Of a stretch of 64,000 nucleotides of DNA, positions 18,240 through 27,174 are shown piece by piece. Made by a program: the position numbers and the translations under genes. Under the pieces are notes generated by a model, which made no database searches, was not told the origin of the DNA, and saw nothing but the letters and a program-made list of their open reading frames with translations. This DNA is from Streptomyces sp. NBC_01198 (GTDB taxonomy: Bacteria > Actinomycetota > Actinomycetes > Streptomycetales > Streptomycetaceae): NCBI RefSeq assembly GCF_036010485.1, contig NZ_CP108568.1, positions 2,378,001 to 2,442,000 of the forward strand, given 5' to 3'. Position 1 is the first letter of the stretch; the number at the start of each line of letters is the position of its first letter.

Positions 18240-19553
18240 ATGAGCCCGGTGACCTTCTCCGCACCCGGCCCCGAGCAGGCCGCCGCGGCCGTGCCGGGCC
18301 CGCCGGCGCACCTGCCGCCGGCCGGACCGCTCTGGTCGCCGGACTTCCGGCTGTACTTCACCGCGCGCTCGGTGGCGATGCTCGGCGACACGATGCTGCC
18401 CGTCGCGCTGTCCGCGGGCCTGCTCTCCTACGGCTACTCGGCCGGTGACATCGGGCTGGTGATGGCCGCCACCACGGCCTGCTTCGCCGGCTTCGTCATC
18501 TTCGGCGGGGTGCTGGCCGACCGCTTCGCCGCCCGGTCCCTGATGATCAGCGCCGACCTGATCCGGGTGTGCACCCAGTCGACGGCCGCCGTCCTCTTCC
18601 TGACCCACAGCGTGCGGCTGTGGGAGGTGCTGGTGATCGCGGTGGTCAACGGCACGTGCGCTGCGGCCTTCCAGCCGGGCGTGGCCAGCACGGTGGTGCG
18701 GGTCGCCCACGACGTGCACGGCGCCAACGCGGTGATCAGGACCGCGGAGTCGGCGGCGAGCCTGGCGGGGCCGGCGCTGGCCGGCGTGCTGGTCGGTTTC
18801 AGCTCAGCGGGCGCGGTCTTCGCGGTGCACGCGGCGACGTATCTGACCAGCGGGCTGTGCCTGATCCTGCTGCGGCTGGCTCCCGCGCCGCCGCGGGTCA
18901 CCGGCGCCGGGACGGGCCCCACCTTCAGGGCGGATCTCGGCGAGGGGTGGCGGGAGTTCAGGGCGCGGACCTGGATGTGGTCGGTGATCCTGGTGTGGAC
19001 GCTCTACACGCTGTGCGTGATGGGCCCCTTCACCCCACTGGCGGCGGGCGAGATCATCCCCGAGCACGGCGCGGGGGCGTACGGCCTGGTCAACTCGGCG
19101 CTCGGCGCCGGCACCGCGGCCGGCGCGCTGCTGGCGATGCGGCTGCGCGCGGACCGGCCGCTGCGGGCGGGCAGCTGCGGCATCTTCGCGGTCGCCCTGA
19201 TGCCCGCGTCCGTCGGCCTGGACCTGCCGGTGCCCGGCCTGTGCGGCTGCCTGTTCCTCGCGGGCGCCGGCGGGGCGTTCTGGGGCGTCAACTGGGCGAC
19301 CAGCGTGCAGACCCAGGTCCCCGGCGACATCCTCAACCGCATCCACGCCTACGAAGTGGCCGGGTCCGTCGCGATGTTCCCGGTCGGCCAGGCGCTCGCC
19401 GGGCCGGCCGCCGCGCTGTTCGGCACCCGGCAGGTGCTCCAGGCCGGCGGCGTCATGGCCCTCGTGGTGGGCGCCACCCTGCTGTCGATCCCCGCGGTAC
19501 GCGGTCTGCGCCGGGCCGCCCCCGGCAAACCGGGGTGCGGCGGCCCGGCCTGA
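18240..19553 (+). CDS. MFS transporter, DHA3/macrolide-efflux-like
   Basis: 437-aa protein with twelve predicted helices, without the DHA2 extra pair. SPDFRLYFTARSVAMLGDTM begins helix 1, and GVLADRFAARSLMISADLIR is motif A. AAFQPGVASTVV and NSALGAGTAAGALLAMRLRA resemble the MFS_3/enterobactin-exporter and macrolide-efflux subgroups. ATG 18240 and GTG 18225 are both possible; neither has a good ribosome site, so a leaderless start is plausible. The substrate is unknown. The operator-like palindrome at its start suggests control by a GntR-type regulator. Confidence 0.85.
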   Translation: MSPVTFSAPGPEQAAAAVPGPPAHLPPAGPLWSPDFRLYFTARSVAMLGDTMLPVALSAGLLSYGYSAGDIGLVMAATTACFAGFVIFGGVLADRFAARSLMISADLIRVCTQSTAAVLFLTHSVRLWEVLVIAVVNGTCAAAFQPGVASTVVRVAHDVHGANAVIRTAESAASLAGPALAGVLVGFSSAGAVFAVHAATYLTSGLCLILLRLAPAPPRVTGAGTGPTFRADLGEGWREFRARTWMWSVILVWTLYTLCVMGPFTPLAAGEIIPEHGAGAYGLVNSALGAGTAAGALLAMRLRADRPLRAGSCGIFAVALMPASVGLDLPVPGLCGCLFLAGAGGAFWGVNWATSVQTQVPGDILNRIHAYEVAGSVAMFPVGQALAGPAAALFGTRQVLQAGGVMALVVGATLLSIPAVRGLRRAAPGKPGCGGPA

Positions 19554-19611
19554 CGGCTCGACGGCTGATTCCCGCCAGATTCCGCCGCCGGGCACGACCA
19601 GGATCATGGGC

Positions 19612-20358
19612 ATGGACACCACCGAATTCGAAGGAAAGACCGCCCTGGTCACCGGGGCGGCCCGCGGGATAGGCGCGGCGGTCGCGCTGCGGCTCGCGGA
19701 GGGCGGCGCCGACGTGGCTCTGACCTACCAGCACAACCAGCCGGCGGCGGAGGCCGTCGCCGGCAAGATCCGCGGCACGGGCCGCCGGGCGCTCGCGCTG
19801 CGCGCGGACAGCGGCGACCCCGCCGCGGTCGAGGGCGCGGTCGACCGGGTGGCGGCCGAGTGGGGGCGGCTCGACATCCTGGTCAACAACGCGGGCGCCT
19901 ACGTGGTGGGCCCGGTGGCGGACCTGGGCGCCGAGGAGTTCGACCGCTCGGTGGCGGTCAACGTCCGCGGCCCCTATCTGGCGGCCCGGGCGGCGGCCCG
20001 GCACATGCGCGAGGGCGGCCGGATCATCAGCATCGGCAGCAACGTCGCCGACCGCACCACCTTCCCCGGCCACACTCTCTACGCCCTGACCAAGACCGCG
20101 CTGACCGGTATGACCAAGGGCCTGGCCAGGGATCTGGGCCCGCTGGGCATCACGGTGAACCTGCTGCACCCGGGCCCGACCGACACCGACTCCAACCCGG
20201 CGGACGGCCCCTACGCGGACACCGTCCGCGGCTTCACCGCGCTCGGGCGGTACGCGGGGGCGGACGAGATCGCCGCGGTGGTGGCGCACCTGGCGTCGGA
20301 CGCGGCCTCGTACGTGACCGGCGCGGCGGTCCACGTGGACGGCGGCTTCACGGTCTGA
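19612..20358 (+). CDS. short-chain dehydrogenase/reductase
   Basis: 248-aa classical SDR. LVTGAARGIGAA is the TGxxxGxG cofactor loop, NNAG (92-95) the structural motif, and Ser143, Tyr157 and Lys161 (YALTK) the catalytic set. The C-terminal YVTGAAVHVDGGF is typical of NAD(P)H-dependent SDRs such as FabG-like enzymes. I use ATG 19612, with AGGA about 9 nt upstream, rather than ATG 19606. It follows the exporter by 58 bp on the same strand and could be co-transcribed. The substrate is unknown. Confidence 0.9.
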   Translation: MDTTEFEGKTALVTGAARGIGAAVALRLAEGGADVALTYQHNQPAAEAVAGKIRGTGRRALALRADSGDPAAVEGAVDRVAAEWGRLDILVNNAGAYVVGPVADLGAEEFDRSVAVNVRGPYLAARAAARHMREGGRIISIGSNVADRTTFPGHTLYALTKTALTGMTKGLARDLGPLGITVNLLHPGPTDTDSNPADGPYADTVRGFTALGRYAGADEIAAVVAHLASDAASYVTGAAVHVDGGFTV

Positions 20359-20463
20359 CCGCAGGGACCCCGGGCGCGCCCCGGGCCGCCTGCTCCGGGG
20401 CAGGCGGTGCGGTGGCGAAAACCAGGTGAATCGTGTCAGTGGGCAACCGTAGGGTCAGGAGTG

Positions 20464-22287
20464 ATGGCTGCCTCCCCTGACCCCGCGTCCCCCGCCCGCC
20501 CGCGGTCCTCGGTCCGCTCGCTGCTGCGGCTGTGGCCGTACGTCCGCCCGATCCGCGGCCGGCTGACGACCTCGGCGGTGGTCGGCGTGGTCGCCTCCAG
20601 CATGGGCCTGCTGATCCCGCTGGTGCTCAAGTGGCTGGTCGACGGCCCGGTCACCGACCAGGACCCGTCCGGGGTGTGGCTCGGCGGCGGTCTTGTGCTG
20701 CTGCTCGGGCTGCTTGAAGCGATCCTGTTCGGGCTGCGGCGCTGGCTGGTGGCCAGGCCGCTGGCCGGCGTCGAGGCCTCGATGCGCGCCGACCTCTACC
20801 GGCGGCTGCAGCGCCTGCCGGTGGCCTTCCACGACCGGTGGGCGTCGGGCCAGCTGCTCTCCCGGGCCACCACCGACCTGCAGATCCTGCGGATGTTCCT
20901 GGCCTTCCCGCTGGTCTTCCTGTTCGTGAACGCCACCACGATGCTGCTCGGCTTCGGCATCCTGCTGGCGCAGAGCCCGCTGCTGACCCTGGTGCTGCTC
21001 GGCCCCGCGGTGCCGATGGTGGTGCTGTCCTCGCGGTTCGAGACGCGGTACGCCCTGGCCGCCCGGCGCGCCCAGGACCAGGCGGGCGACCTGGCCACCC
21101 TGGTCGAGGAGTCCGTGCTCGGCGTGCGGATCATCAAGGCCTTCGGGCGGCACCGCAGCCAGTCGCGGGCCTTCCACCGGCAGGCCCGCCGGCTGCGCGG
21201 CACCGAACTGCACAAGGCGCGGCTGCTGTCCGACCTGTGGGCGCTGATCATGACGCTGCCGGAGCTGGCCATCGGCGTCGCCCTGGTGATCGGCGTGCTC
21301 CAGGTCTCCGACGACAAGCTCTCGGCCGGGACGCTGGTGGCGTTCCTGACCACCGCGCTGGCGCTGCGCTGGCCGGTGGAGTCGATCGGCTTCCTGCTGG
21401 CGATGAGCAACGAGGCGGCCACCGCCGCCGACCGCTACTTCGAGCCGATGGACGCGAGCGGCGCCGAGGGCGGCGAGGCGACGGAACCGGCCGGGCCGCC
21501 GGCTGCCGGCGCGGCCGGCGGGCTGCGGATGGAGGGGGTGGCCTTCCGCTACCCCGACGCCCCCGCCGGCAGCCCGGCGCTGCTGCACGGGGTGGACCTG
21601 CACATCAGGTCCGGCGAGACGATGGCGCTCGTCGGGGCGACCGGGTGCGGGAAGACCACGCTGACCGCGCTGGTGCCGCGGCTGCACGAGCCCACCGGCG
21701 GGCGGATCACCCTGGACGGCGTGGACACCGCGGGCATGCCGGTCGCGCGGCTGCGCGAACTGGTCGCGGTGGCCTTCGAGGAGCCGACGCTGTTCTCCGC
21801 GACGGTACGGGAGAACGTGGCGATGGGCGCCGGGCCGGTCGGCGCCGGCGAGGAGGAGGTGCGGCGCGCGCTGGAGATCGCCCAGTGCGGCTTCGTGCAC
21901 GCGCTGCCCGACGGCCTGGACACCCAGGTCGGCGAGCAGGGCCTGAGCCTGTCCGGCGGGCAGCGGCAGCGGCTCGCGCTGGCCCGGGCGGTCGTCGGGC
22001 GACCGCAGTTCCTGATGCTCGACGACCCGCTGTCCGCGCTCGACGTGCACACCGAGGCACTGGTCGAGGCGGCGCTGCGCGACGTGCTGCGGGAGACGAC
22101 CGCACTGGTCGTGGCGCACCGGCCGTCGACCGTCCAGCTCGCCGACCGGGTGGCGCTGCTGTCCGGCGGGCGGATCACCGCGGTCGGCACCCACCCCGAA
22201 CTGCTGCGGGACAACGCCGAATACCGCCGTCTGATGTCGGGCCTCGACACCGTCGTGGAGCCCCGGGAAAGGAGCGACGCGCGATGA
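20464..22287 (+). CDS. heterodimeric ABC exporter subunit with degenerate catalytic site
   Basis: 607-aa fused permease/ATPase. Six membrane helices occupy about residues 25-335. The nucleotide-binding domain has Walker A GATGCGKTT (Lys397), signature LSGGQRQR, Walker B FLMLDDPLSALD and His552. The catalytic glutamate after Walker B is replaced by Asp521, as in the non-canonical half of heterodimeric exporters such as TM287/288. The next gene has the complementary pattern: a catalytic Glu but a degraded signature. The two genes overlap at ATGA, so they are translationally coupled and surely form one transporter. The substrate is unknown. Confidence 0.92.
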   Translation: MAASPDPASPARPRSSVRSLLRLWPYVRPIRGRLTTSAVVGVVASSMGLLIPLVLKWLVDGPVTDQDPSGVWLGGGLVLLLGLLEAILFGLRRWLVARPLAGVEASMRADLYRRLQRLPVAFHDRWASGQLLSRATTDLQILRMFLAFPLVFLFVNATTMLLGFGILLAQSPLLTLVLLGPAVPMVVLSSRFETRYALAARRAQDQAGDLATLVEESVLGVRIIKAFGRHRSQSRAFHRQARRLRGTELHKARLLSDLWALIMTLPELAIGVALVIGVLQVSDDKLSAGTLVAFLTTALALRWPVESIGFLLAMSNEAATAADRYFEPMDASGAEGGEATEPAGPPAAGAAGGLRMEGVAFRYPDAPAGSPALLHGVDLHIRSGETMALVGATGCGKTTLTALVPRLHEPTGGRITLDGVDTAGMPVARLRELVAVAFEEPTLFSATVRENVAMGAGPVGAGEEEVRRALEIAQCGFVHALPDGLDTQVGEQGLSLSGGQRQRLALARAVVGRPQFLMLDDPLSALDVHTEALVEAALRDVLRETTALVVAHRPSTVQLADRVALLSGGRITAVGTHPELLRDNAEYRRLMSGLDTVVEPRERSDAR

Positions 22288-24167
22288 CGTCCGCCACCGA
22301 GCAGCAGCTCAGCGACCCGGAGGAGCCCGGCCCGCGGCCGGCCGGCGACCCGGGCCCGGCGACGGCGCCGCCGGAGCCCGACGCCTTCGACCTGGACAAG
22401 CTGCCGGCGCCCAGGAACGCCCAGGTGCTGCTGCTGCGTTCGCTGCTGCGCCCGCACACCCGCAGGGTCTGGCTGGCCTCGGTACTGCTGCTGGTCCAGC
22501 AGGCGGCGGTGCAGGCGGGGCCGCTGCTGGTCGCGTACGCCATCGACAACGCGATCCCGCAGGTGCGCGACGGGCGGCACACCGCGCTGGTCGTGGTGGC
22601 CTGCGCCTACCTGGGGTGCGGGCTGGCCGCCGGCGCGCTGCAGCGCACCTTCATCCGGGTCGCCGCGCTGATCAGCCAGGACGTGCTGATCGAGCTGCGC
22701 GCCCGGATGTTCCGGCACGCCCAGTCGCTGGACCTGGACTTCCACGAGCGCTACACCTCGGGCCGGCTGATCGCCCGGGCCACCTCCGACGTCGAGTCGA
22801 TCAGGGAACTGCTCACCGACGGCCTGGAGGAGCTGATCGGTGTGGTGCTCTCGGTCGTCTACATCTCGGTGCTGCTGGTCTTCCTCGACTGGCGGCTCGG
22901 CCTGGTCACGCTGGTCTCGTACCTGCCGCTGTATCTGGCGATCCGCCGCTTCCAGCGCCGCTCGATGGTCGCCTACCGCAGGCGCTCCACCGCCATCGCG
23001 GCGGTCATCGTGAAGTTCACCGAGACGATGAACGGCATCCGCCCGGTCAAGGCCTTCCGCCGCGAGACGCCGAACGAGGCGGCCTTCGACGTGCTCAACC
23101 ACCGGCAGTACCGGGCGAACGGCGACGCGATCCTGGAGATGGCCCGCTACGTCGTCATCTCCCGGCTGATCGCCAACGTCGCCGTCGCCGGGATCGTGGT
23201 GTGGGGCGCCTACCGGGTGGCCGGCGGCGGGATGGCGCTGGGCGTGCTCGCCGCGTTCGTGCTCTACCTGCGGCGGCTGTACGACCCGATCGACCGGCTG
23301 GGGATGTTCCTGAACTCCTACCAGGCGGCCGCGGCCTCGCTGGAGAAGATCGCCGGCCTGCTGGCCCAGAGCCCGACCGTGCCGATGCCCGAGCACCCTG
23401 TCGCGCTGCCGCCGACGGCCGGCGGCCGGCCGGGGCGCGAGGTGGTCTTCGACCGGGTGCGGTTCGGCTACCGGACCGGTGGCGAGGTGCTGCCCGCCTT
23501 CGACCTGCGGCTGCCCGCCGGGCAGACCCTCGCGGTGGTCGGCGCGACCGGCGCGGGCAAGTCCACCCTGGCCAAGCTGCTGGCCAGGTTCTACGACCCG
23601 AGCGGCGGCCGGGTGCTGTTGGACGGCGTCCGGCTGAGCGACCTGTCACCGGTCGACCTGCGCCGCGGGGTGGTCATGGTGACGCAGGAGGCGTTCCTCT
23701 TCTCCGGCACCGTCGCGGACAACATCGCCATCGGCCGTCCCGACGCCTCCCGCGAGGAGGTCGAGGCCGCGGCCCGCGCGATCGGCGCGCACGACTTCAT
23801 CGCCGCGCTGCCGGACGGCTACGACACGGACGTCCGCAAGCGCGGCGGCCGGATCTCGGCCGGCCAGCGCCAGCTCGTCGCGTTCGCCCGCGCGCTGCTG
23901 GCCGACCCGGGCGTGCTGATCCTCGACGAGGCGACCTCGTCCCTGGACATCCCCGGCGAACGCGCGGTCCAGTACGCCATGCAGACGGTGCTCACCGGCC
24001 GCACGGCGGTCATCATCGCCCACCGGCTGTCCACCGTGGCGATCGCCGACCGCGTCCTGGTGATGCGCGACGGGCGCGTCGTGGAGGACGGCACCCCGGC
24101 CGAACTCATCGCGGGTGACGGCCACTACGCCCAGCTGGACGCGGCCTGGCGGGACGGTCTGGCCTAG
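22284..24167 (+). CDS. heterodimeric ABC exporter subunit with canonical Walker B glutamate
   Basis: 627-aa fused permease/ATPase. An acidic Pro-rich N-terminal extension (about 50 residues) precedes six helices. The ATPase domain has Walker A GATGAGKST (Lys426), an altered signature ISAGQRQ in place of LSGGQ, and Walker B LILDEATSSLD with catalytic Glu549. It overlaps the previous gene by 4 bp (ATGA). With that subunit's Asp521, the pair yields one competent and one degenerate ATP site, the hallmark of asymmetric exporters. A short palindrome GGCCTAGGCC surrounds the stop. Confidence 0.92.
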   Translation: MTSATEQQLSDPEEPGPRPAGDPGPATAPPEPDAFDLDKLPAPRNAQVLLLRSLLRPHTRRVWLASVLLLVQQAAVQAGPLLVAYAIDNAIPQVRDGRHTALVVVACAYLGCGLAAGALQRTFIRVAALISQDVLIELRARMFRHAQSLDLDFHERYTSGRLIARATSDVESIRELLTDGLEELIGVVLSVVYISVLLVFLDWRLGLVTLVSYLPLYLAIRRFQRRSMVAYRRRSTAIAAVIVKFTETMNGIRPVKAFRRETPNEAAFDVLNHRQYRANGDAILEMARYVVISRLIANVAVAGIVVWGAYRVAGGGMALGVLAAFVLYLRRLYDPIDRLGMFLNSYQAAAASLEKIAGLLAQSPTVPMPEHPVALPPTAGGRPGREVVFDRVRFGYRTGGEVLPAFDLRLPAGQTLAVVGATGAGKSTLAKLLARFYDPSGGRVLLDGVRLSDLSPVDLRRGVVMVTQEAFLFSGTVADNIAIGRPDASREEVEAAARAIGAHDFIAALPDGYDTDVRKRGGRISAGQRQLVAFARALLADPGVLILDEATSSLDIPGERAVQYAMQTVLTGRTAVIIAHRLSTVAIADRVLVMRDGRVVEDGTPAELIAGDGHYAQLDAAWRDGLA

Positions 24168-24202
24168 GCCGGGCCCGACAGATCCCGCCTGGCCCGCGGC
24201 GC

Positions 24203-24823
24203 CTAGGACGTGTCCGTTCGCCGGATCTGGCGCCGGGCCCGGCGCCCGGCGGGGCCGCCGCGCGGCGGTCGCCGCTCGGCGCCGCGGCGGATCTGCCGTG
24301 CCGCGCCGCCTCCGGCCTCGGCGAGGCGGCGCTCGTAGTCCTGCCGCGCCCCGGTCTCGCGGGGCGTCTCGCGGACGAAGAGCGCCGCGAGGACGCTGCC
24401 GAGCAACCGCGCGGCGATCGCCGGCAGCACCGGCGCCAGCAGGATCGCCAGGCCCTGGTTGCCGTACGCCCGGGCGCCGGTGCGCGCTGCCCGGTGCCGG
24501 GATTCGGCCACCTGCGCCGGGGTGACCGGCACCCGGTTCACCGGGCGCTGCCGTACCCACCCGACGACCAGCGCCACCACCGCGGCGGCGCCCTCCAGGA
24601 CGTGGATGACGATCCGCGCCCGGGGTGGGAAGAGCGACACGAAGCCCAGATACAGCGCGACCGCCACCAGCCCCACCACGGCGACGAAGAGCAGCGAGCC
24701 CAGGACGACCAGGCCGCGGCGCACCCCGTAGCCGAACCCGCGGTGCAGCCAGCTCGTGCCGAGGAAGGGCTGCGGGAACGGCTCGACGGCGGGAACGCCG
24801 GGGTCAGAGCCAGCCGGTGGCAT
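24203..24823 (-). CDS. membrane protein, last gene of the type VII-like operon
   Basis: 206-aa protein of no recognised family. Two hydrophobic helices (GLVVLGSLLFVAVVGLVAVA, then VIHVLEGAAAVVALVVGWV) are followed by a third weak hydrophobic stretch (AILLAPVLPAIAARLLGSVL). The cytoplasmic-looking tail is very Arg-rich. ATG 24823 lies inside the end of the preceding gene (stop at 24804), a 20-bp overlap that implies translational coupling. By position it could be an immunity or accessory membrane partner of the WXG-like protein. That role is inference only. Confidence 0.7.
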   Translation of the reverse strand: MPPAGSDPGVPAVEPFPQPFLGTSWLHRGFGYGVRRGLVVLGSLLFVAVVGLVAVALYLGFVSLFPPRARIVIHVLEGAAAVVALVVGWVRQRPVNRVPVTPAQVAESRHRAARTGARAYGNQGLAILLAPVLPAIAARLLGSVLAALFVRETPRETGARQDYERRLAEAGGGAARQIRRGAERRPPRGGPAGRRARRQIRRTDTS

Positions 24824-26120
24824 GGTGCCAGACCGACTTTCCGGCGTTGCCGATGCCCTTGGCGGTGCCCACTGCCAGGTTCTTCATGTCCTCACCGGTG
24901 TTCTTGGTGACGTTCCAGGTGCCGTCCCCGATGCCCGCGACGACACCGTGGTCGTGGATGTCCTCGCTCCAGTGCTCGTGGAAGGCCTCGTCCGTGAAAT
25001 ACCCTACGCCGACGAAGACCGCGCCGGCGGTGGCCGCCGTCGCCGCGGCGCCCAGGCCGATACCGATCTCGGGGGCGGCCGCCACCGCGGCCGCGCCCGC
25101 GGCCAGGCCGACCACTCCGGCGCCGACGTCGACGGCCACCGAGTGCTTCCAGGACCAGCCCTTGTCGTGGTCCTCCTTGGCCTCCACCAGGCCGATCGCG
25201 CCGACCGCGAGGACGTCCACCACCGGGATCTCCTTGAGGAACTCCGGTGCTCCTTCGACGAATCTGAAGCCCTTGAGCGCGTCGGCGACCTTGTAGTTGA
25301 GCACCCGGTCGTAGGGCAGGAACGGGCTGCCGTTCTTGCTGGCCGCGACCTCCGCGTCCAGCGCGTCGATCTGGGTGCCGAGCCGCTGGTACTCGCCCTT
25401 GAGGCGGAAGGCCTTGGGGAGGTCGGCCTCCGCGGTGCGGAACTTGGCCTCCTCCTCCCTCATCGCCTTGAGCGCCTCCTCGTGCTTCTTCTCCGCCTCG
25501 GTGAGCTTCTTGCCCGCGTCGAGGCCGAGTTTGCGCTCGTCGTCGGCCTTGGAGGTCCACAGCGCCCGCAGGTAGTCGGCGACGACGATCTTGTCGCCCT
25601 TGTGCATGGGCTCCTTCGGGTCGAGCGAGTCGTAGAGCGCGTTGAGCTTCTTGGCGCAGGCGATCCGGGCCGCCTGCCCCTTGTGCATGATCTCCTTGTA
25701 GACGCCGGCGTATTCGTTGAGGTCGCCGATCGCCTTCTGGTCGTCCGCGGTGGGCGGCCTGGCGGTCACCATGTTGCCCGGCTCGCCCATCTTGCCGACC
25801 GGGACGCCCTTGGACGTGGCGACGTCCGCGGCGTTCTGCAGGGCGCTGTTGGCCTCGCCGAGCGCGTGCGCGAGCTCGGTGATGGCCTCGCCGGTGGCCT
25901 TGACCAGTTCGGCGAAGCCGCCGGCGGCCATCGAGTCCTCCGCCCAGCGGGACCGGAACTCCTCGGCGGCCTCGCCCTTCCAGCCCGCGTCGGAGACCAG
26001 CGTCTCGACGCCTTCGCCGAGCGGTTTGACCACGCCGTCGAGCTGCTCCTTGGCGCCGCTCAGGGTGGTCCCCATGGTGTGGAGACCGCCGATGTCCCCG
26101 CCTATCCAGCTGTCACTCAT
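24804..26120 (-). CDS. large WXG100-like helical protein, candidate type VII secretion substrate
   Basis: 438-aa protein. The N-terminal 100 residues form a WXG-type hairpin with GWKGEAAEEFRSRWAED, where W-K-G occupies the WxG turn. Residues about 120-270 are charged coiled-coil (KLTEAEKKHEEALKAMREEE). A glycine-zipper hydrophobic segment (GAGVVGLAAGAAAVAAAP, then GAAATAATAGAVFVGVGYF, about 335-385) resembles membrane-inserting or pore segments. The C-terminus is amphipathic. It overlaps the 99-aa WXG gene by 8 bp. Exported LXG/WXG effectors have this N-terminal helical plus variable C-terminal design. No enzymatic toxin motif is seen. It could also be a spore or envelope protein. Confidence 0.75.
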   Translation of the reverse strand: MSDSWIGGDIGGLHTMGTTLSGAKEQLDGVVKPLGEGVETLVSDAGWKGEAAEEFRSRWAEDSMAAGGFAELVKATGEAITELAHALGEANSALQNAADVATSKGVPVGKMGEPGNMVTARPPTADDQKAIGDLNEYAGVYKEIMHKGQAARIACAKKLNALYDSLDPKEPMHKGDKIVVADYLRALWTSKADDERKLGLDAGKKLTEAEKKHEEALKAMREEEAKFRTAEADLPKAFRLKGEYQRLGTQIDALDAEVAASKNGSPFLPYDRVLNYKVADALKGFRFVEGAPEFLKEIPVVDVLAVGAIGLVEAKEDHDKGWSWKHSVAVDVGAGVVGLAAGAAAVAAAPEIGIGLGAAATAATAGAVFVGVGYFTDEAFHEHWSEDIHDHGVVAGIGDGTWNVTKNTGEDMKNLAVGTAKGIGNAGKSVWHHATGWL

Positions 26121-26412
26121 CGGGCATCAGATCCTCGAACAGGCCGTGTACGTCGATGTCATGGCGCTGGTAGGAGCCGTGGGCGTAGTCCAGGCCGTTG
26201 GCGTGCTCCTCGATCCGGCCGGCGAGCTTGGCGTGCAGGCCCGCGATGGCGTCCATGATCGAGGCGATGGAGTCGTCGAGTCCGGCGTCGCCGGACGCGG
26301 CGATCGGCGGCGCCACGTCCGCCTTGAGGGCGGCGTAGTCGGTCGCCTGGGTGTGGAAGGTGGAGGCCATACCGGCCAGGTCGCCCAGGATGACGTTGTA
26401 TCCGGCGCTCAT
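26113..26412 (-). CDS. small ESAT-6/WXG100-like protein (DUF6317-like)
   Basis: 99-aa alpha-helical protein lying between overlapping neighbours: ATG 26412 overlaps the upstream stop as ATGA, and its own stop (26113) overlaps the next start (26120). The sequence MSAGYNVILGDLAGMASTFH continues into two long helices separated by a Gly-rich turn (ASGDAGLDD), the size and hairpin pattern of WXG100-superfamily proteins, although the W-x-G itself is absent. Such proteins are exported as helical-hairpin dimers by type VII systems, often with a longer partner such as the next gene. It ends in acidic residues (DLMPDE). Confidence 0.75.
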   Translation of the reverse strand: MSAGYNVILGDLAGMASTFHTQATDYAALKADVAPPIAASGDAGLDDSIASIMDAIAGLHAKLAGRIEEHANGLDYAHGSYQRHDIDVHGLFEDLMPDE

Positions 26413-26804
26413 CGCTGCACCGCCTCGGTGTAGGCGCGGATGTTCTCGGGGGTCCAGTACGGCTCGGTCCCTGGCGCGACGGCCGGGTCGACCGTGACGC
26501 GGCCGAAGCCGTTGCGGCGCATGAGCTCGGTGAACGGCCCTGCGGGCATCGCGATCCAGGGCTGGCTCTCGCCGAGCGCCGTGACCAGGGCATCGAGGGT
26601 GGTGAAGGCCACCGGGACCGGGGCGCCGGTGTCCGGTTCGGTCAGGAACTCGAAGCCGACGCCCGGCGGCTGCTCGGGGTCGGCCGGATACCGGGGGTGG
26701 GCCGGTATGTAGAGCCTGGTCTGCGCGGCGAGTTCGGCCTGCCCCGTGCCCTCCGCCGCACGGGGCAGGCCGGACTCGCTGGACAGTTCTGATATCCGGG
26801 ACAT
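26409..26804 (-). CDS. SseB/SAV_915-like protein, first gene of the type VII-like operon
   Basis: 131-aa soluble protein. The segment GVGFEFLTEPDTGAPVPVAF followed by TTLDALVTALGE and PAGPFTELMRRNGFGRVTV resembles the SseB N-terminal or SAV_915 family common in Streptomyces beside WXG genes. ATG 26804 has GAGGTGG upstream; longer starts lack one. It overlaps the WXG gene by 4 bp. The function is unknown; chaperone-like or regulatory roles have been suggested for related proteins. It leads a four-gene operon read leftward and divergent from the M4 protease. Confidence 0.75.
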   Translation of the reverse strand: MSRISELSSESGLPRAAEGTGQAELAAQTRLYIPAHPRYPADPEQPPGVGFEFLTEPDTGAPVPVAFTTLDALVTALGESQPWIAMPAGPFTELMRRNGFGRVTVDPAVAPGTEPYWTPENIRAYTEAVQR

Positions 26805-27174
26805 CGCCACCTCGGTATTCGGCCGCACCGGCGTGGGCCCCTGCCCCCGCCGAGGGTGGCCACTGTAGACAGCGGAGCCGCACACTCCGTACGAATGGCC
26901 GGGTTGGCCGGGATTGCCCCGCGTCAAATCTCGGGCAAACTTCTTGCGCCCGCAACACGGTTCTCACATGTCACCGTTATGCGGACGCGACCCTCCGGAC
27001 ACCGGACGAATTTCGGCCAAGTTGACACCACAGGACTGACATGAACAGGTAAAGGGTGCCACTCTGTGCCCCGTTCCACAGCAGAACCACAGCTCTACCC
27101 GGACGGATCACCAACCCCACCCGCCGGGACTGTCACCGGCCGCATACCCGCGGCCGCCGCAGAAGGAGTGACGA
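26805..27174. promoter_or_regulatory. divergent promoter region, type VII-like operon and M4 protease
   Basis: This 370-bp stretch has no gene. TTGACA at 27023-27028 is a good rightward -35 element for the protease, but the -10 (near 27046-27052) is weak. The patch 26960-27050 is locally AT-richer. Confidence 0.45.
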
